From contig CM019075.1 of NCBI GenBank assembly GCA_009667805.1, positions 15,143,738 through 15,207,737 on the forward strand: DNA of 64,000 bases, read 5' to 3'. Origin of the DNA: Leptobrachium leishanense (lineage: Eukaryota; Chordata; Amphibia; Anura; Megophryidae). Made by a program: the position numbers and the translations under genes. Every line of letters starts with the position of its first letter. Position 1 is the first letter of the stretch. Below the pieces are notes generated by a model that ran no database searches, was not told where the DNA came from, and was given only the letters and a program-made list of their open reading frames with translations. Shown here in pieces: positions 45,642 through 57,149 of this stretch.

Positions 45642-47363
45642 GGGGTTATTCACAAAGCACCGAAATTTCATCTAAATTATGGTGCTTTTCACTTCGGGGC
45701 ACTTCGTTGATTCCACTTCGCCTACAGTATGATGAATTCACTATTCACTGTAGGGTCTCCATAATGGGCCGAAGATGGAGTCATCGAAGCCTCATGAAAA
45801 AGTTGCAAAAAGAATTCAAATGGAACTCACTTATTGTCCTATTACGGTTACAGTTACAAGTATTACTACAGCTCTAACAGATTCCTTAGCGCTGTATAAT
45901 GGGAGAGACAGAATAAGAAATATACATAAACATTACACACGCGGAACAGTAGGCGAGAAGACCCTGTTCAAGAGCTTACAATCTAAAAGGAGAGGGGTGG
46001 CACATTAGGTGGAGGTATATAGTGGACCTGAAGTAGCAGGGGCGCATGTGAGCTGTGTGGGAAGATGGCGCAAGAATGTACAGCGGGGGAATCATGGAGT
46101 GAGCCAATAGGCTTCTCTAATGTAATGTGTTTTCAGAGACTTCTTGAAGGACTGGAGAGACGGGGAGAGTCTGATGTTGCGGGGGAGGGAGTTCTATAGA
46201 AAGGGGGCATTTCGGAAGAAGTCTTGAAGGCGGGAGTTGGGGGTGCGGGCACAAGGAGCTGATAGCGTCAGATCGTTGGCTGAGTGAAGTGGTCAGGACG
46301 GGATGGACTTGCTAATAAGGGACGAGATGTAGGCAGCGGCGCCGTTATGGAGAGCTTCGTATGTGAGCACCAATATAATGAATTGGATTCTAAAGGAAAC
46401 AGGAAGCCAGTGTAGAGATTGACAAAGGGGTGAGGTGCGGGAGGTGAGGTGAATGAGCCTGGCACAGGCATTCATTACAGACTGCAGAGGGAGAATCTGG
46501 GATCTCTTAAGGCCAGAGAGAAGGAGGTTACAGTAGTCAAGGCGGGAGATAATAAGAGCTTGGATGAGTATTTTAGCAGAGTCCTGATTAAGATACGAAC
46601 GGATGCGTGCAATGTTTTTTAGGTGAAAGTAGCAGGATTTGGTTAAAGACCGAATATGAGGAGTAAAGGAGAGATCAGAGTCTAAGAGGACCCCGAGGCA
46701 ACGAGCCCGTGAAGTAGAAGTAATAGTGGCTCCATTCACCTGAAGGGAAATGGGTGCAGGATAACATGTTTTAGAGGGAGGGAAGATGAGAAGTTCAGTT
46801 TTAGGTATTTAAACCAATACAAATGTATTAAAATGTGTCTGAATAATAAAAAAATGCCCATTAAATACAATAAAAGGGTCTGTTACAGAATAAATAAAAA
46901 CGCCATTTAAAAATATTATGAAACGAAAGTTTTGTGTAAACTATACAAAAAATACAAAATGGTATTCTAAAAAAATAGAACAAATACAGGTAAAAAGACT
47001 TTTTGCTAGAAATGAAAAAAATGAAGTTTTTTAATTTTTTTTAAAATGGTAACACTTTTTTACAATGAAACCTATGGGATTCGCCTATTTAAACCTGTCA
47101 AATCACCGAAAATCAGGGCATTTCACTGACACTTCATTGCAGTTCGTCGTTCTGTGAATTCACAAACCATTATTTTTCTATGTGAGAAACAAGGAGGTTT
47201 CTCTATGGGGCAATTCTGCTGCTGCCGAAGATCGCCGAACTGCACCGTATTTCACCATCTATTCGCCAGTATTTGGAGAATTGACAGCTGTGTGACGAAC
47301 TGCCCCGAAATAGCACCCTTCGGTGAAGTTCCGTGACAAGTTCGGTGCTTAGTGAATAGCCCC
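45642..47363. mobile_element. PIF/Harbinger-type element interrupted by a LINE
   Basis: Ends GGGGTTATTCACAAAGCACC and (complement) GGGGCTATTCACTAAGCACC, with TTA on each side (45639-45641 and 47364-47366). Subterminal sequences continue as inverted partners (GAAATTTC/CACTTCGGGGC and ATTTCACTG/GAAGTTCCG). About 0.9 kb of the interior is an L2-like LINE relic on the minus strand. No Harbinger transposase is present. Confidence 0.75.
45867..46800 (-). pseudogene. L2-like LINE reverse transcriptase C-terminal relic
   Basis: A minus-strand frame of 148 codons (46739-46293) reads LGVLLDSDLSFTPHIRSLTK, FHLKNIARIRSYL, ISRLDYCNLLLSGL and LHWLPVSFRIQFIILVLTYE. This is the conserved region downstream of the polymerase motifs in L2-clade ORF2. 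Beyond 46293 the frame is broken, but RTPNSRLQDFFRNAPFL-like and SLQSFKKSLKTHYI-like text continues to about 46120. The tail carries GATTCCTTAGCGCTGTATAA read on plus. Fragmentary and inactive. Confidence 0.88.
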
Positions 47364-47366
47364 TTA

Positions 47367-47909
47367 TTTTAAGGTTTTGTGGCATTTGTTGGTGCTCTTC
47401 ATTGTTTCTTATTCCCATTGTCTGTTTATTCATTTATAAACTGACTCGCTATACAGAGAGATCCTCACCGTGCTGATTATTATTGCATCCCTGTGTAAAA
47501 AAAAACTCTTAATACAATCGAGCAATTTAACAAAGTCCGTGCAGCAAATAAAGAGGATTTATGAACATCAATTAAAGAGAAGCTTTTTCAGATGACATGC
47601 CGGCTTTTACAAGATTATGGGACGTCGGTGGTACACCTCCGCTAAAAATACACAGTTGACTTCACTCTTAACGCCAAGCCAAGGTGTCTGCCAAAATGTC
47701 ACAGGATCCGAAGCATCGTTCTTTCGGAAGCTGGAGGAGAAAACCTTTGAAGCCGACACTTCCCCTTCTCCGATGAACCCGGGAACAATAGCCGGGCAAG
47801 GCCGAAGCTCACTGACTGCTCCTCTGCGTATAATAAAGAATTATTAGAATGTAATACAGGATAATATACTGATACGTTATAAGATGTTACTTTCATTTAG
47901 AGCAATTTA
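47367..47909. other. non-coding DNA, no gene recognised
   Basis: No identifiable repeat ends or exons. Confidence 0.45.
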
Positions 47910-49160
47910 TTTATTTATGTATAAAGGATTTTAACAGGAAGGATACATTGAGATTTCTCTCGTTTTCAAGTATGTCCTGGGTTCAAGAACATGGTTACAG
48001 AAATACAAAGTAGTAAAATGCAAGATATTAACACAAAACAAATACAGATTAACAGAAAATAAATATGTAGGAAATATAGTCACTATGTTACATGTTTACA
48101 GGCTCATTCTGTATATAGTCACTATGTTACATGTTTACAGGTGCATTCTGTATATAGTCACTGTGTTACATGTTTACAGGTGCATTCTGTATATAGTCAC
48201 TATGTTAAATGTTTACAGGCGCATTCTGTATATAGTCACTGTTACATGTTTACAGGTGCATTCTGTATATAGTCACTATGTTACATGTTTACAGGCACAT
48301 TCTGTATATAGTCACTATGTTACATGTTTACAGGCACATTCTGTATATAGTCACTATGTTACATGTTTACAGGCACATTCTGTATATAGTCACTGTGTTA
48401 CATGTTTACAGGTACATTCTGTATATAGTCACTATGTTACATGTTTACAGGCACATTCTGTATATAGTCACTATGTTACATGTTTACAGGCACATTCTGT
48501 ATATAGTCACTGTGTTACATGTTTACAGGCGCATTCTGTATATAGTCACTATGTTACATGTTTACAGGCGCATTCTGTATATAGTCACTATGTTACATGT
48601 TTACAGGCACATTCTGTATATACTCATTATGTTACATGTTTACAGGTGCATTCTGTAGTGAGGTATGTTAATAGGGAGCTCTTAAGGGACTTTAGACTGG
48701 GGGAAGATTTGATGGCGTCTGGGAGGTTATTCCATATTTGCGGTGCTCTGTAGGAAAATGAGGATGGAGCCACTTTCTTTTTGTATTGTGGTATTGCAAG
48801 TAAGGTGCCGGTCCTGGATTGGAGGTTATAGGATGAGGGAACTGCTGAGGGAAGCAGCCTATTCAGGTAGGGTGGCAGCTTCCCAGAAAAGCTCTTAAAC
48901 ACCAGGTTGGAAAGATGAAGAGTGCGTCTAGATTACAGCGACAGACAGTTTAGTTCTTTTAACATGTCACAATGGTGGGTCATGTAGTTACACTGTAGCA
49001 CAAAGCCACAGAATGAGTTATACAAAGTAGTAAGTTTATGAAGGTGTGTTTGCAGGGCGGCTGCATACACTACATCTCCGTATTCAATAGCTGGCATAAG
49101 CATTTGTTGTACGATCTGCTTTCTTACTGCGGGGCAATGCCTCCATAGCTCATTGAATTT
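47910..49160 (-). mobile_element. LINE 3' part with minisatellite in its tail
   Basis: Minus-strand translation from about 49160 down gives ORF2 C-terminal text: MPAIEYGDVVYAAALQTHLH at about 49030-49100, then FKSFSGKLPPYLNRLLP and APQIWNNLPDAIKSSPSLKS, ending near 48640. This is followed by a 39-bp minisatellite. The 3' terminus CTCAATGTATCCTTCCTGTT, AAAATCC and TAAATAAA-type tail lies at about 47905-47965. One internal stop interrupts the frame near 48930. The array lies between coding end and terminus, that is in the 3' untranslated part. Confidence 0.85.
48064..48655. repeat. 39-bp minisatellite in a LINE 3' untranslated region
   Basis: About 15 units of the form ATAGTCACTATGTTACATGT then TTACAGGCACATTCTGTAT, with variants cactGtg and caggTgc/caggCgc. 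Plus-strand frames through it (222 and 126 codons) are artefacts. Confidence 0.94.
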
Positions 49161-49456
49161 CTCACCGTTCTTTTCGCCGCTTATCTGCTACAAAGTTTCT
49201 GTACAAAGAAAGGGACGACCACTCCAGATTTTTATCCTGGAGCTACTGGAGGTATATCTAGAAGCAACATTTCAGGTCGTTGCAAGCCTTTTATGGATTT
49301 AGACCCTGCCGAAGTTCTCAAGTGTAGTTCTCAGCATAGTTTTCCATAAGGTTTCCTGCATAGTTTTGTTATGCCCAGGAGTGAACTGAAAATTATGGCA
49401 ATCGGGCACTGCTTCAGGACCCTGGCTTAGGAGGTGGCCCAACAAAGCCATCTGGT

Positions 49457-50037
49457 GCCTTAGAGGGGATCTGATAACTTTAAATAAATATATACAGGGC
49501 CTTAGAGGGGATCTGATAACTTTATATAAATATATACAGGGCCTTAGAGTGATCTGATAACTTTATATAAATATATACGGGCCTTAGAGGGGATCTGATA
49601 ACTTTATATAAATATATACGGGGCCTTAGAGGGGCTCTGATAACTTTATATAAATATATACGGGGCCTTAGAGGGATGTAATAACTTTATATAAATATAT
49701 ACGGGGCCTTAGAGGGGCTCTGATAACTTTATATAAATATATACTGGGCCTTAGAGGGATCTGATAACTTTATATACATATATACAGGGCCTTGGAAGGG
49801 ATCTGATAACTTTATATAAATATTTAGGGGGCCTTAGAGGGGCTCTGGTAACTTTATATAAATATATACGGGGCCTTGGAGGGGATCTGATAACTTTATA
49901 TAAATATATACGGGCCTTAGAAGGGATCTGATAACTTTATATAAATATGTACGGGGCCTTAGAGGGGATCTTATAACTTTATCGAAATATATATGGGCCT
50001 TAGAGGGGATCTGATAACTTTATAGAAATATATGCAG
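49457..50037 (+). repeat. 42-bp minisatellite made of LINE ORF2 codons
   Basis: 14 counted units of GCCTTAGAGGGGATCTGATA then ACTTTATATAAATATATACAGG. In the LINE frame one unit is 14 codons, LRGDLITLYKYIQG, and the last unit runs on into the intact downstream ORF. Units 1, 2, 8 and 14 keep the acagg end; others carry acgg or acgggg indels that break the frame. So the amplification is DNA-level, not a selected protein repeat. Confidence 0.93.
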
Positions 50038-50468
50038 GGCGATTATAATCCATTGTTTGGAAACCTATTCATTAATAAGACTAGAAACAGGACACAAGGT
50101 CACCCATTTACACTGGATGAAAGGAAATTCAGCCTAAAGCATAGGAAGGATTATTATACAGTGAGAAAAGTAAAGCTGTGGAATTCTCTGCCTGTTGAGG
50201 TGGTTGGGTTGGAGTCTGTAAGACAATGACTGGATGACTTCCTGCAGACACATAATATTTACTATGTGGGTAAAAGCTTCTTGATCCAAGGAGAAATCTG
50301 ACGCCATCTGGGGTCCAGAAGGAATTTTTTCCCAGTGTGTTGCATATTGGCGAGCGATTCAGACTGGGTTTTTGCTTCTTTTGGATCAACAGCTGTAGGT
50401 GATGTGTGAAAGGCTGAACTCGATGGACGCACGGCTTTTTTCAGCCCATGTATCTATGTAACCTTAAG
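49457..50468 (+). mobile_element. 5'-truncated CR1/L2-type LINE with amplified codons
   Basis: The insertion is bounded by a 7-bp duplication ATCTGGT (49450-49456 and 50469-50475). Its right part encodes the ORF2 C-terminus: QGDYNPLFGNLFINKT, QGHPFTLDERKFSLKHRKDY and VKLWNSLPVEVV, stop at about 50229. The untranslated tail has GGAATTTTTTCCCAGTG, GAACTCGATGGACGCACG and CATGTATCTATGTAAC. Its left part is 14 tandem copies of the 42 bp that precede QGDYNPLFG in the same frame. Confidence 0.88.
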
Positions 50469-50475
50469 ATCTGGT

Positions 50476-51040
50476 CCGGCCTGAAATTTCAGCAGCGCCC
50501 CATTCTCATTTTGAAAATAGTCTTCAAAGTCAAGAGGTGTCATTCCGGCACCAATCGTGGCTGGCCTTGTCGAAAATACACTACTTGTCTGTCGTGTGTG
50601 TCATTGCAGCGCCGTCTCCTCTGCTGAGCGTCATACTGATGACTCCTCCTCTGCTGTACATTGTTGATGACGCTCCTCCGAGGTATGCATGATGACAAAA
50701 CCTTCTTGGTTTGACTTGGACTTTGTTTTCTGCCTTAGTTTGTTCTCTCCGTTCCTTGAATCCGGTTTGTGTGAGTGCCCTGTCTCCTGAATCACCAAGC
50801 TCCGGTTCTCTTTTCATTTATACGTCCTCTCTTGTCCTTTACGTAGGCTTGTTAGGTAGCTTATTTCATCATTTACTCAGCCATTCTAAGGGTTGGTTTA
50901 GGTAGGGTTTAGCTGGTTAGGTCTGAGTGCCGGGATTACTACCATTTGTTCCACCTTTCTACTGAAGTGCTTAATGTAGATTTCACTGTGGTCTCCACCG
51001 TGTTTCACACGATGTTGCCTGGCGTTTTTACCATTTACTG
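50476..51040. other. non-coding DNA, no gene recognised
   Basis: Mixed sequence; short open frames without recognisable family. Confidence 0.45.
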
Positions 51041-51805
51041 TTTATGGAGGAGCTCCTGAAAAGACACCCCCACACCCTGAATATATGGAGGAGCCCCTAA
51101 AAACACACCCGCACACCTGAATATATGGAGGAGCCTCTAAAAAGACACCGGCACACCCTGAATATATGGAGGCCCCTAAAAAGACACCCACACACCTGAA
51201 TATATGGAGGACCCCTAAAAAACCCACCCACACACTGACACCACACACCCTGAATATATGGAGGAACCCCTAAAAAGACACGTCCCACACACTGACACCC
51301 ACACACCCGGAATATATGGAGGAACCCCTAAAAAGACACCCACACACCCTGAATATATGGAGGAGCCCCTAAAAACACACCCGCACACCCTGAATATATG
51401 GAGGAGCCTCTAAAAAGACACCGCACACCCTGAATATATGGAGGAGCCCCTAAAAAGACACCCACACACCCTGAATATATGGAGGAGCCCCTAAAAACCC
51501 ACCCACACACTGACACCCACACACCCTGAATATATGGAGGAACCCCTAAAAAGACACGTCCCACACACTGACACCCACACACCCGGAATATATGGAGGAA
51601 CCCCTAAAAAGACACCCACACACCCTGAATATATGGAGGAGCCCCTAAAAACACACCCACACACTGACACCCACACACCCTGAATATATGGAGGAGCCCC
51701 TAAAAAGACGCCCGCACACCCTGAATATATGGAGGAGCCCCTAAAAAGACGCCGGCACACCCTGAATATATGGAGGAGCCCCTAAAAAGACACCCGTATA
51801 CCCTG
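51041..51805. repeat. 41-bp minisatellite
   Basis: About 19 units of the form TGAATATATGGAGGAGCCCC then TAAAAAGACACCCACACACCC, with length variants that gain CACACTGACACC or lose a few bases. A multi-unit block (51230-51330) recurs at 51500-51600. It stops where a LINE fragment has landed. Confidence 0.93.
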
Positions 51806-51814
51806 ATTATATTG

Positions 51815-52074
51815 AAACATAGAAAAATGTCGGCAGATAAGAACCTTTCGGCCCATCTAGTCGCCCAATTACATGGATACTTTACCTGGATTATCTTTTG
51901 TTTAGGATAGCCTTTGCCATATCCCATGCCTGCTTAAATTCAATTACTGTTTTGGCCTCTACCACTTCTACTGGAAGACTGTTCCATGTATCCACCACCC
52001 GCTCAGTAAAATAATGCTTCCTGATGTTACTTTTAAACCTTTGCCCCTCTAATCTAAGACTATGTCCTCTTGTT
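51815..52074 (-). mobile_element. 5'-truncated CR1/L2-type LINE fragment
   Basis: 260 bp, minus orientation, same family as 18294 and 57208. It holds the tail AACATAGAAAAATGTCGGCA read on plus, and the ORF2 C-terminal coding end with TNFRKHYFTERVVDTWNSLP-like text. It is flanked by an exact 9-bp duplication ATTATATTG (51806-51814 and 52075-52083), as expected for target-primed reverse transcription. Confidence 0.92.
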
Positions 52075-52083
52075 ATTATATTG

Positions 52084-53375
52084 GACCGTCTAAAGAATGG
52101 ATTTTAGGAAAAGGAAACTGATGCCTCCTTACAATCTGTTTCCTTGGGCCTAATTGTCCTGGGCCTTTGTTTATTCTCAGATTTTCAAGCTGAGCACCAT
52201 CATCTCTGACCACCTACAGTATGTGGTCTTTCAACATAAATACGCACTGTGTACACAACTCCCTGTGTTATCAGGAGCCATCAGTGACATACTGTGAGCC
52301 CCTGCTCCTTGCTTGTTTGGTTTATCTAAATCTATATGAAAGTGACTATATTCCCGAACATAATTCCCACCGGCTCCCACACGTGTTCTCCCCAGTAAAA
52401 AAGGAATATTCTGTTTTCTGCGGATTTCTCTCTCTTTGGCTCTTGATTAAAGATAACTGAGGCCGTTGTCAAAATCGTTTCAGACATTTCCCACGTTCTC
52501 ACGGAACATTTTATGCAACATGTATCTGTTCTTCTTTGTTACCAGCCCCGAGTCTCTCGATTGTCTCCATTTCTATTTATTTCTAAATATTTAAAACCAA
52601 TATTTAAATACAGTAGTTGCAAGTTAATTCTTTGAAATGGTAAAATGTATCAATATTTGGGAAAATTAAGGGATAATTCAGAAAAAGAGGTGTCTCTGGT
52701 GAGCCCATATGTGCTTCAATCTTAAATCTATGTACAGAAAACACCTTCAGTCCCTGTGTCACGATGTCCCTTGGCTTGGGCCATGGTGGGGCCTTGGTTC
52801 AGGAAGGAAATAAGCCCTTTAGGCAGGTTAGCTGCCGGCTGCATAAACAGATCACAGCACACAATGATACACAGATACCAGACAGGATAAATCAGGACTG
52901 TAACAAGAAGAGCATGGGGGTACAGAAGAAATCTAAAGGACTCCCTGTCACTGGGGTAAGATCCTTGAATGGTCTTCTACCTATGGAAACCTACCAAAAG
53001 AATAACAGAGACAGGAGAACGGGAAGGGAGAAGGTTAAAGAAGACAAACAGACAGGAAGCCCTGAACTGGATAGAGGTCCTTATACTGGCCTCTGTGCTA
53101 AGGATAACTATGGACACAAAACATATATAGAATAGTCTAAACCAGAATCAAAGGATCAGGAACCAGGATAGTAAGTCAGACAGGCAAGAGGTCGGAAAAC
53201 ACAGGATATCAAATACACAGAGTCCAGGGAGCAGACAGAAAGAATAGTCAGGAAAGCCAAGATCGATAAACCATAACTATCCAAAGCACGATGCAGGAAA
53301 TGCAGCAATACAGGAACCTGAACCCACCGGAACCATAACTCATGCCAGAGCAATGGGCCTCTGTGCTGCTAGCAT
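52084..53375. other. non-coding DNA, no gene recognised
   Basis: From about 52750 the sequence is rich in CAGGA/ACCAGG words and has a plus frame of 123 codons of low-complexity character. It looks like an old dispersed repeat, but I cannot name the family. Confidence 0.4.
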
Positions 53376-53379
53376 TTAA

Positions 53380-54538
53380 CCCTTTCGCTGCTGAGGCTTT
53401 TCACACCTCTGTGCGGAGGTCATTTTTACCGGTTTTGCTCATCATGTTTAAACGTGTTTTGAAAGCTTATTTTAGTATATGACCCAGACATATTATATAT
53501 CGTTCTTTCCGTCAGACTCGGCAGATTCATAATATGTCATTATTATATGTATACGTGTAAAGTTTTTTTTTCCACATTTTAACACGCGAGCAATTGCGGT
53601 TATATTTTGTATGGGGTGCGCTTGTTAAAAAAATTAGAGATGAGGTCTCGTTACATTTTTTTTGGGGAAGATTACACGATTTTTAACAAACGCACCGCAT
53701 ACAAAAATCGTTAGTGCAGCATCATTGTTCACATTATAATTGAAATGGGAACAATATTGCTACACTAACCAACCAAAAAAAAGAAAAAAAAATGTTTATT
53801 TTTTTTTTTATAATTTTTTTTTTATTTATTTTTCATTTTGTTTTTTTTTTTACAAAAACTTTCACAGTCGTGTTTGGTATCGTTGGAACGGCCATGCTCT
53901 GGCCGATCCAACAGTACCAAACTTTAATCCCTAGCTGCCACGGATCGGGAGATAGGGAGTTCATTGGAACCCCCTATCTCTACCGTTGGTGGCAGCTAGG
54001 GGTTAACTCCAGGACTGGCGTCATCGTGCTATGCACGATGACACCAGTCCTCAGGGGGAGTTCCCGGAGGCTTGGCCGACATCCAAGATGTCGGCAAGCT
54101 CCGGGAAAGGATCACGAACCGGCGCTTTTCAGCGCCGATTCGTGATCCGGCACCCCAGGGGTTAATGCCAGGTACCATTTGGAATGGCAGGCTGTGCCCA
54201 TCCAAATGGTGCCTGGGTTAACCCCCGCAACGCCGCCGATCGGGAGGGAGAGAGGTCCGAAGGACCCCCCCCTCCCTTTCAGGCGCCTCCTCCGCACATG
54301 CGGGGGGGGGGGCGCCTGAATTAGGTGTCATCGCGTCGCCGCGATGACACCTAATGTCCCCGCCGGGCTCCCGAGTGCTGGGCTGACATCCAAGATGTCA
54401 GCCCGCACCGGGGGGGCGCAGCAATCCGCCGGAATCCGGTGGATTGCTGCCTCCTGTGCTCGGACGCGCTGAGCGCGTCCGTAGCACAGGAGAACCACTT
54501 GGCTGGACACGCTGAGCGCGTCCATAGCAGCCAAGTGG
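53380..54538. mobile_element. 1.16 kb piggyBac-type element, reverse copy
   Basis: TTAA on both sides (53376-53379 and 54539-54542), ends CCCTTTCGCTGCTGAGGCTT and (complement) CCACTTGGCTGCTATGGACG. It is the reverse-complement relative of 39812-40901, with matching order of internal stems (TTTGGTATCGTTGGAACGGC, GACTGGCGTCATCGTGC, CATCGCGTCGCCGCGATGAC). It is slightly longer because of extra sequence near 54160-54310. No transposase. Confidence 0.9.
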
Positions 54539-54542
54539 TTAA

Positions 54543-54937
54543 ATAGTGAACAGTCTGGGCAACTGGGACATGTGATCCCAGACCTGAACAGCTACAGTGA
54601 AACCCAGGAGCGGCACAGTTCGGAATAGCTATCCCAGAGCAGGGAAGAGCTGGCCCGGATCCCTCTCACCACCAGGGGACCTGGCTGGAAGGTGGAAAAG
54701 TGACATCCTGCCAGCGGTAATTTATCAATAACATTCTTTCTCTTAAGCTATTGTTTCGAAAAGTGCCTCACGGGTTATTTTTTCTTTAAGTAGACCATCT
54801 AACTTTAACGACTTTACTATGTGTGTGTTCTTGTAATAAAATAAGTTACATAAAACAGAATTTGCTTCGGGTGTCCTTAATATTAGGGCTCAGTTTGAGG
54901 CCTCCAATCCTAATATACAGTATATTCTAAATGTAAT
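54543..54937. other. non-coding spacer
   Basis: Nothing recognised. Confidence 0.45.
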
Positions 54938-55672
54938 GGGCACTATTACGCTCTTTGAGCACAATTTTGCGCATGCGCAAAAACGCATTAACGCGAGGGG
55001 AAAAACCCTTCGCGCCAAACATCGTATTACGACATTCGCGGCCAAAATGCACGTTAACGTCTAACGCGAGTGACCCTGCGCGAACCCTGCGCGGGCGAAT
55101 GTTCGTGCGCGCATCCCATACTTAACATTGTGAGCACAAATGCGTTTGTACGCTGGTACGCGCATCGTATTACAATCTTAGCGCAAATTTTAACGAACAA
55201 TGTTTGCGCGCATAATTTTGACGTCTTTGAAAAGCTGGTGGTAACGGCAAATCTGAATGTCCTGCCCGAAACCAAATACACCAGCCCGAAAAAAAATACA
55301 GCAAAGTATAGTTGCACATTCTACACATACCCAAACATTAAAATAGAGAGGCTGTGCGTGTTTTTATTATTGCTGCAGCATATATACACAGATTGATTTT
55401 GACAGGCGCAAAAACTTAACGGGAGACAATTGTGGTTCTTAATTCTGATTGGCTGAATCGCGTGAAAAAACAGTCTGCCCACCGATTTCTGCGCGCAACG
55501 TTTTCGCGCGCGAGTTTTCGAGCGTATTTTTTACGCACGATATTTTCGGACGGATACAAAATGCGCTCGGATTGTAATACCAGCGTTAATGTACGCGCGT
55601 TAAAGTTTAACGCTGCACGGAAAAAAAATTGCATGGCGCGAGCTTTTTTGCGCAAGGAATGTAATAGAGCCC
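54938..55672. mobile_element. CpG-rich TIR element, superfamily uncertain
   Basis: Ends GGGCACTATTACGCTCTTTG and (complement) GGGCTCTATTACATTCCTTG are inverted partners. Flanking 8-mers AATGTAAT and AATGTATC agree at the first six bases. The interior has many GCGCAAAA, CGCGCG and ACGCTGG-type words in both orientations and no transposase frame. Probably a non-autonomous DNA transposon, hAT-like if the flanks are an 8-bp TSD. Confidence 0.55.
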
Positions 55673-55925
55673 AATGTATCCTAATGGTAAGGCCACAATT
55701 TAATTTATTTTTAATATTATTTTGCACGGAACTATCTGAGTAGAGCAGTAGATCCTTTTTTTAATCTGATTATGTAGCTAATCCTTTTAAAATTTATGAG
55801 ATTTGCAACAACAACAAAAAACAAGAACAAAAACAGGAAACCTCAATACTCAGTGCAGGACATGCAGTGGATATCACAGGAATATCTTTATATGTCTTTT
55901 AAATCCCAGTTTATCATGTCAGCCA

Positions 55926-56032
55926 GGGGTTAGCTGCTCTGACCCACCAGCTGCTTTGAAACTACACTTCCCATGAAGCTGAGCATCATGTGAGATGTAG
56001 TTCCAACATACTTGGGGGGCCATGGTTGCTGA
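55926..56032. mobile_element. degraded hAT-type MITE
   Basis: Inverted arms GAAACTACACTTCCCATGAA and GTGAGATGTAGTTCCAACAT with outer CAGGGGTTAGC and GCCATGGTTGCTGATG. The same layout as 6484-6612. Confidence 0.6.
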
Positions 56033-56886
56033 TGATTCCTTTTGAAACCATTGACTTGTTTCTCTTTACTCTTCCACGTGTTTCTCGTTCCTTTTTCTCA
56101 ATGTGGCGTGCACTTGTGTTTTCTATATGCTGATTGTTTAATATAGTCTTTAAAGAACCTATGGGAAAATGTATTAACTGAAACACCGTAAACACTGGCC
56201 CACTCTTTTGCCCTTAGTGCTTGGTGGACATTTTTGCCATCGAGGGTTAACATTATGAGGCTGGGCCTCAAGTATCGTTGACAACGTTGGGGTTCCTTGT
56301 TGTAGACCTTGTCCTTGGGGTGACAATGAGGTTTGGTAACTCAAGGACCCCTACTTGGAGCATCCATTTATCCAGTTCTGCTCTTCGGGTTTTCTGGCTT
56401 TGGACGCGCACAGAGGAATTTCAATACCCTGACCTGTTAGTGATGGCTCTCCACTGGTGGACCAGTTGACTGGTGGCTTTGAGCTTTGGGTAGTCCACAT
56501 CCCAATGCATAAAACTCTTTTATCCTATCACTGTTTGCAACCAGGGAATGGCACATCTCACCCACCATGGAACCAGATCTCACTTGAGTTGGGTTGGGTG
56601 CGTATAATGATTTCTCCCCAAAAGCTCACGGCACACTGTTTATATTAATTATGGATTCCAACCTCCGTATACGCTTTTTGTCTGATACATCTCACCAGGT
56701 GGACCCTCTACTCGAAGTCTTGGGCCATCAACAACAAGTTCCTCAGCTTCAATGTTTACACACAACTTCATGACTACCCACCTCCGGAACAATGCTGTAC
56801 CTCCATAGGCCAAAGATGGCCTTACATTGAGCCCGTTTGTCCAATGCCACTTTTCGATCCCTTCCTCCACTCTCCCTTGTTTTATA
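56033..56886. other. non-coding DNA, no gene recognised
   Basis: Mixed sequence; short open frames on both strands that I cannot assign. Confidence 0.45.
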
Positions 56887-57149
56887 ATACATATTAGACT
56901 TGTGCACCGATTTTTTTTTCCGTTCGGTTCGTTCAGATTTTGTAAATTTTCGGTTCGGCTCGTTTCGGCCGATTTCCATTTCGGTTCGGTTCGTTTCAGT
57001 TCGTTTTTCGTATCGACTTTTTTTTCGTGATTTCGGAAATTTTCGTGTTTTTCGGAACGTCTGTTCTCCTTGTTTCAAAGTGTCTATTCGTTTTGACGTA
57101 AACTAATGGTTTTTCGGATCCGATATTTCTGTCGATACGATACGATTTC

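Noticed and set aside
48085..48753. 222-codon plus-strand frame with CLQAHSVYSHYV repeats
   Set aside because: It is the antisense of a minisatellite in a minus-strand LINE tail.
52764..53135. 123-codon plus-strand frame as a gene
   Set aside because: Low-complexity CAGGA-rich text with no recognisable domain, no splice context and dispersed-repeat appearance.
53380..54538. Structured RNA gene suggested by multiple stems
   Set aside because: Stems belong to a TTAA-flanked element with a reverse-oriented copy at 39812; a transposon explains them better.
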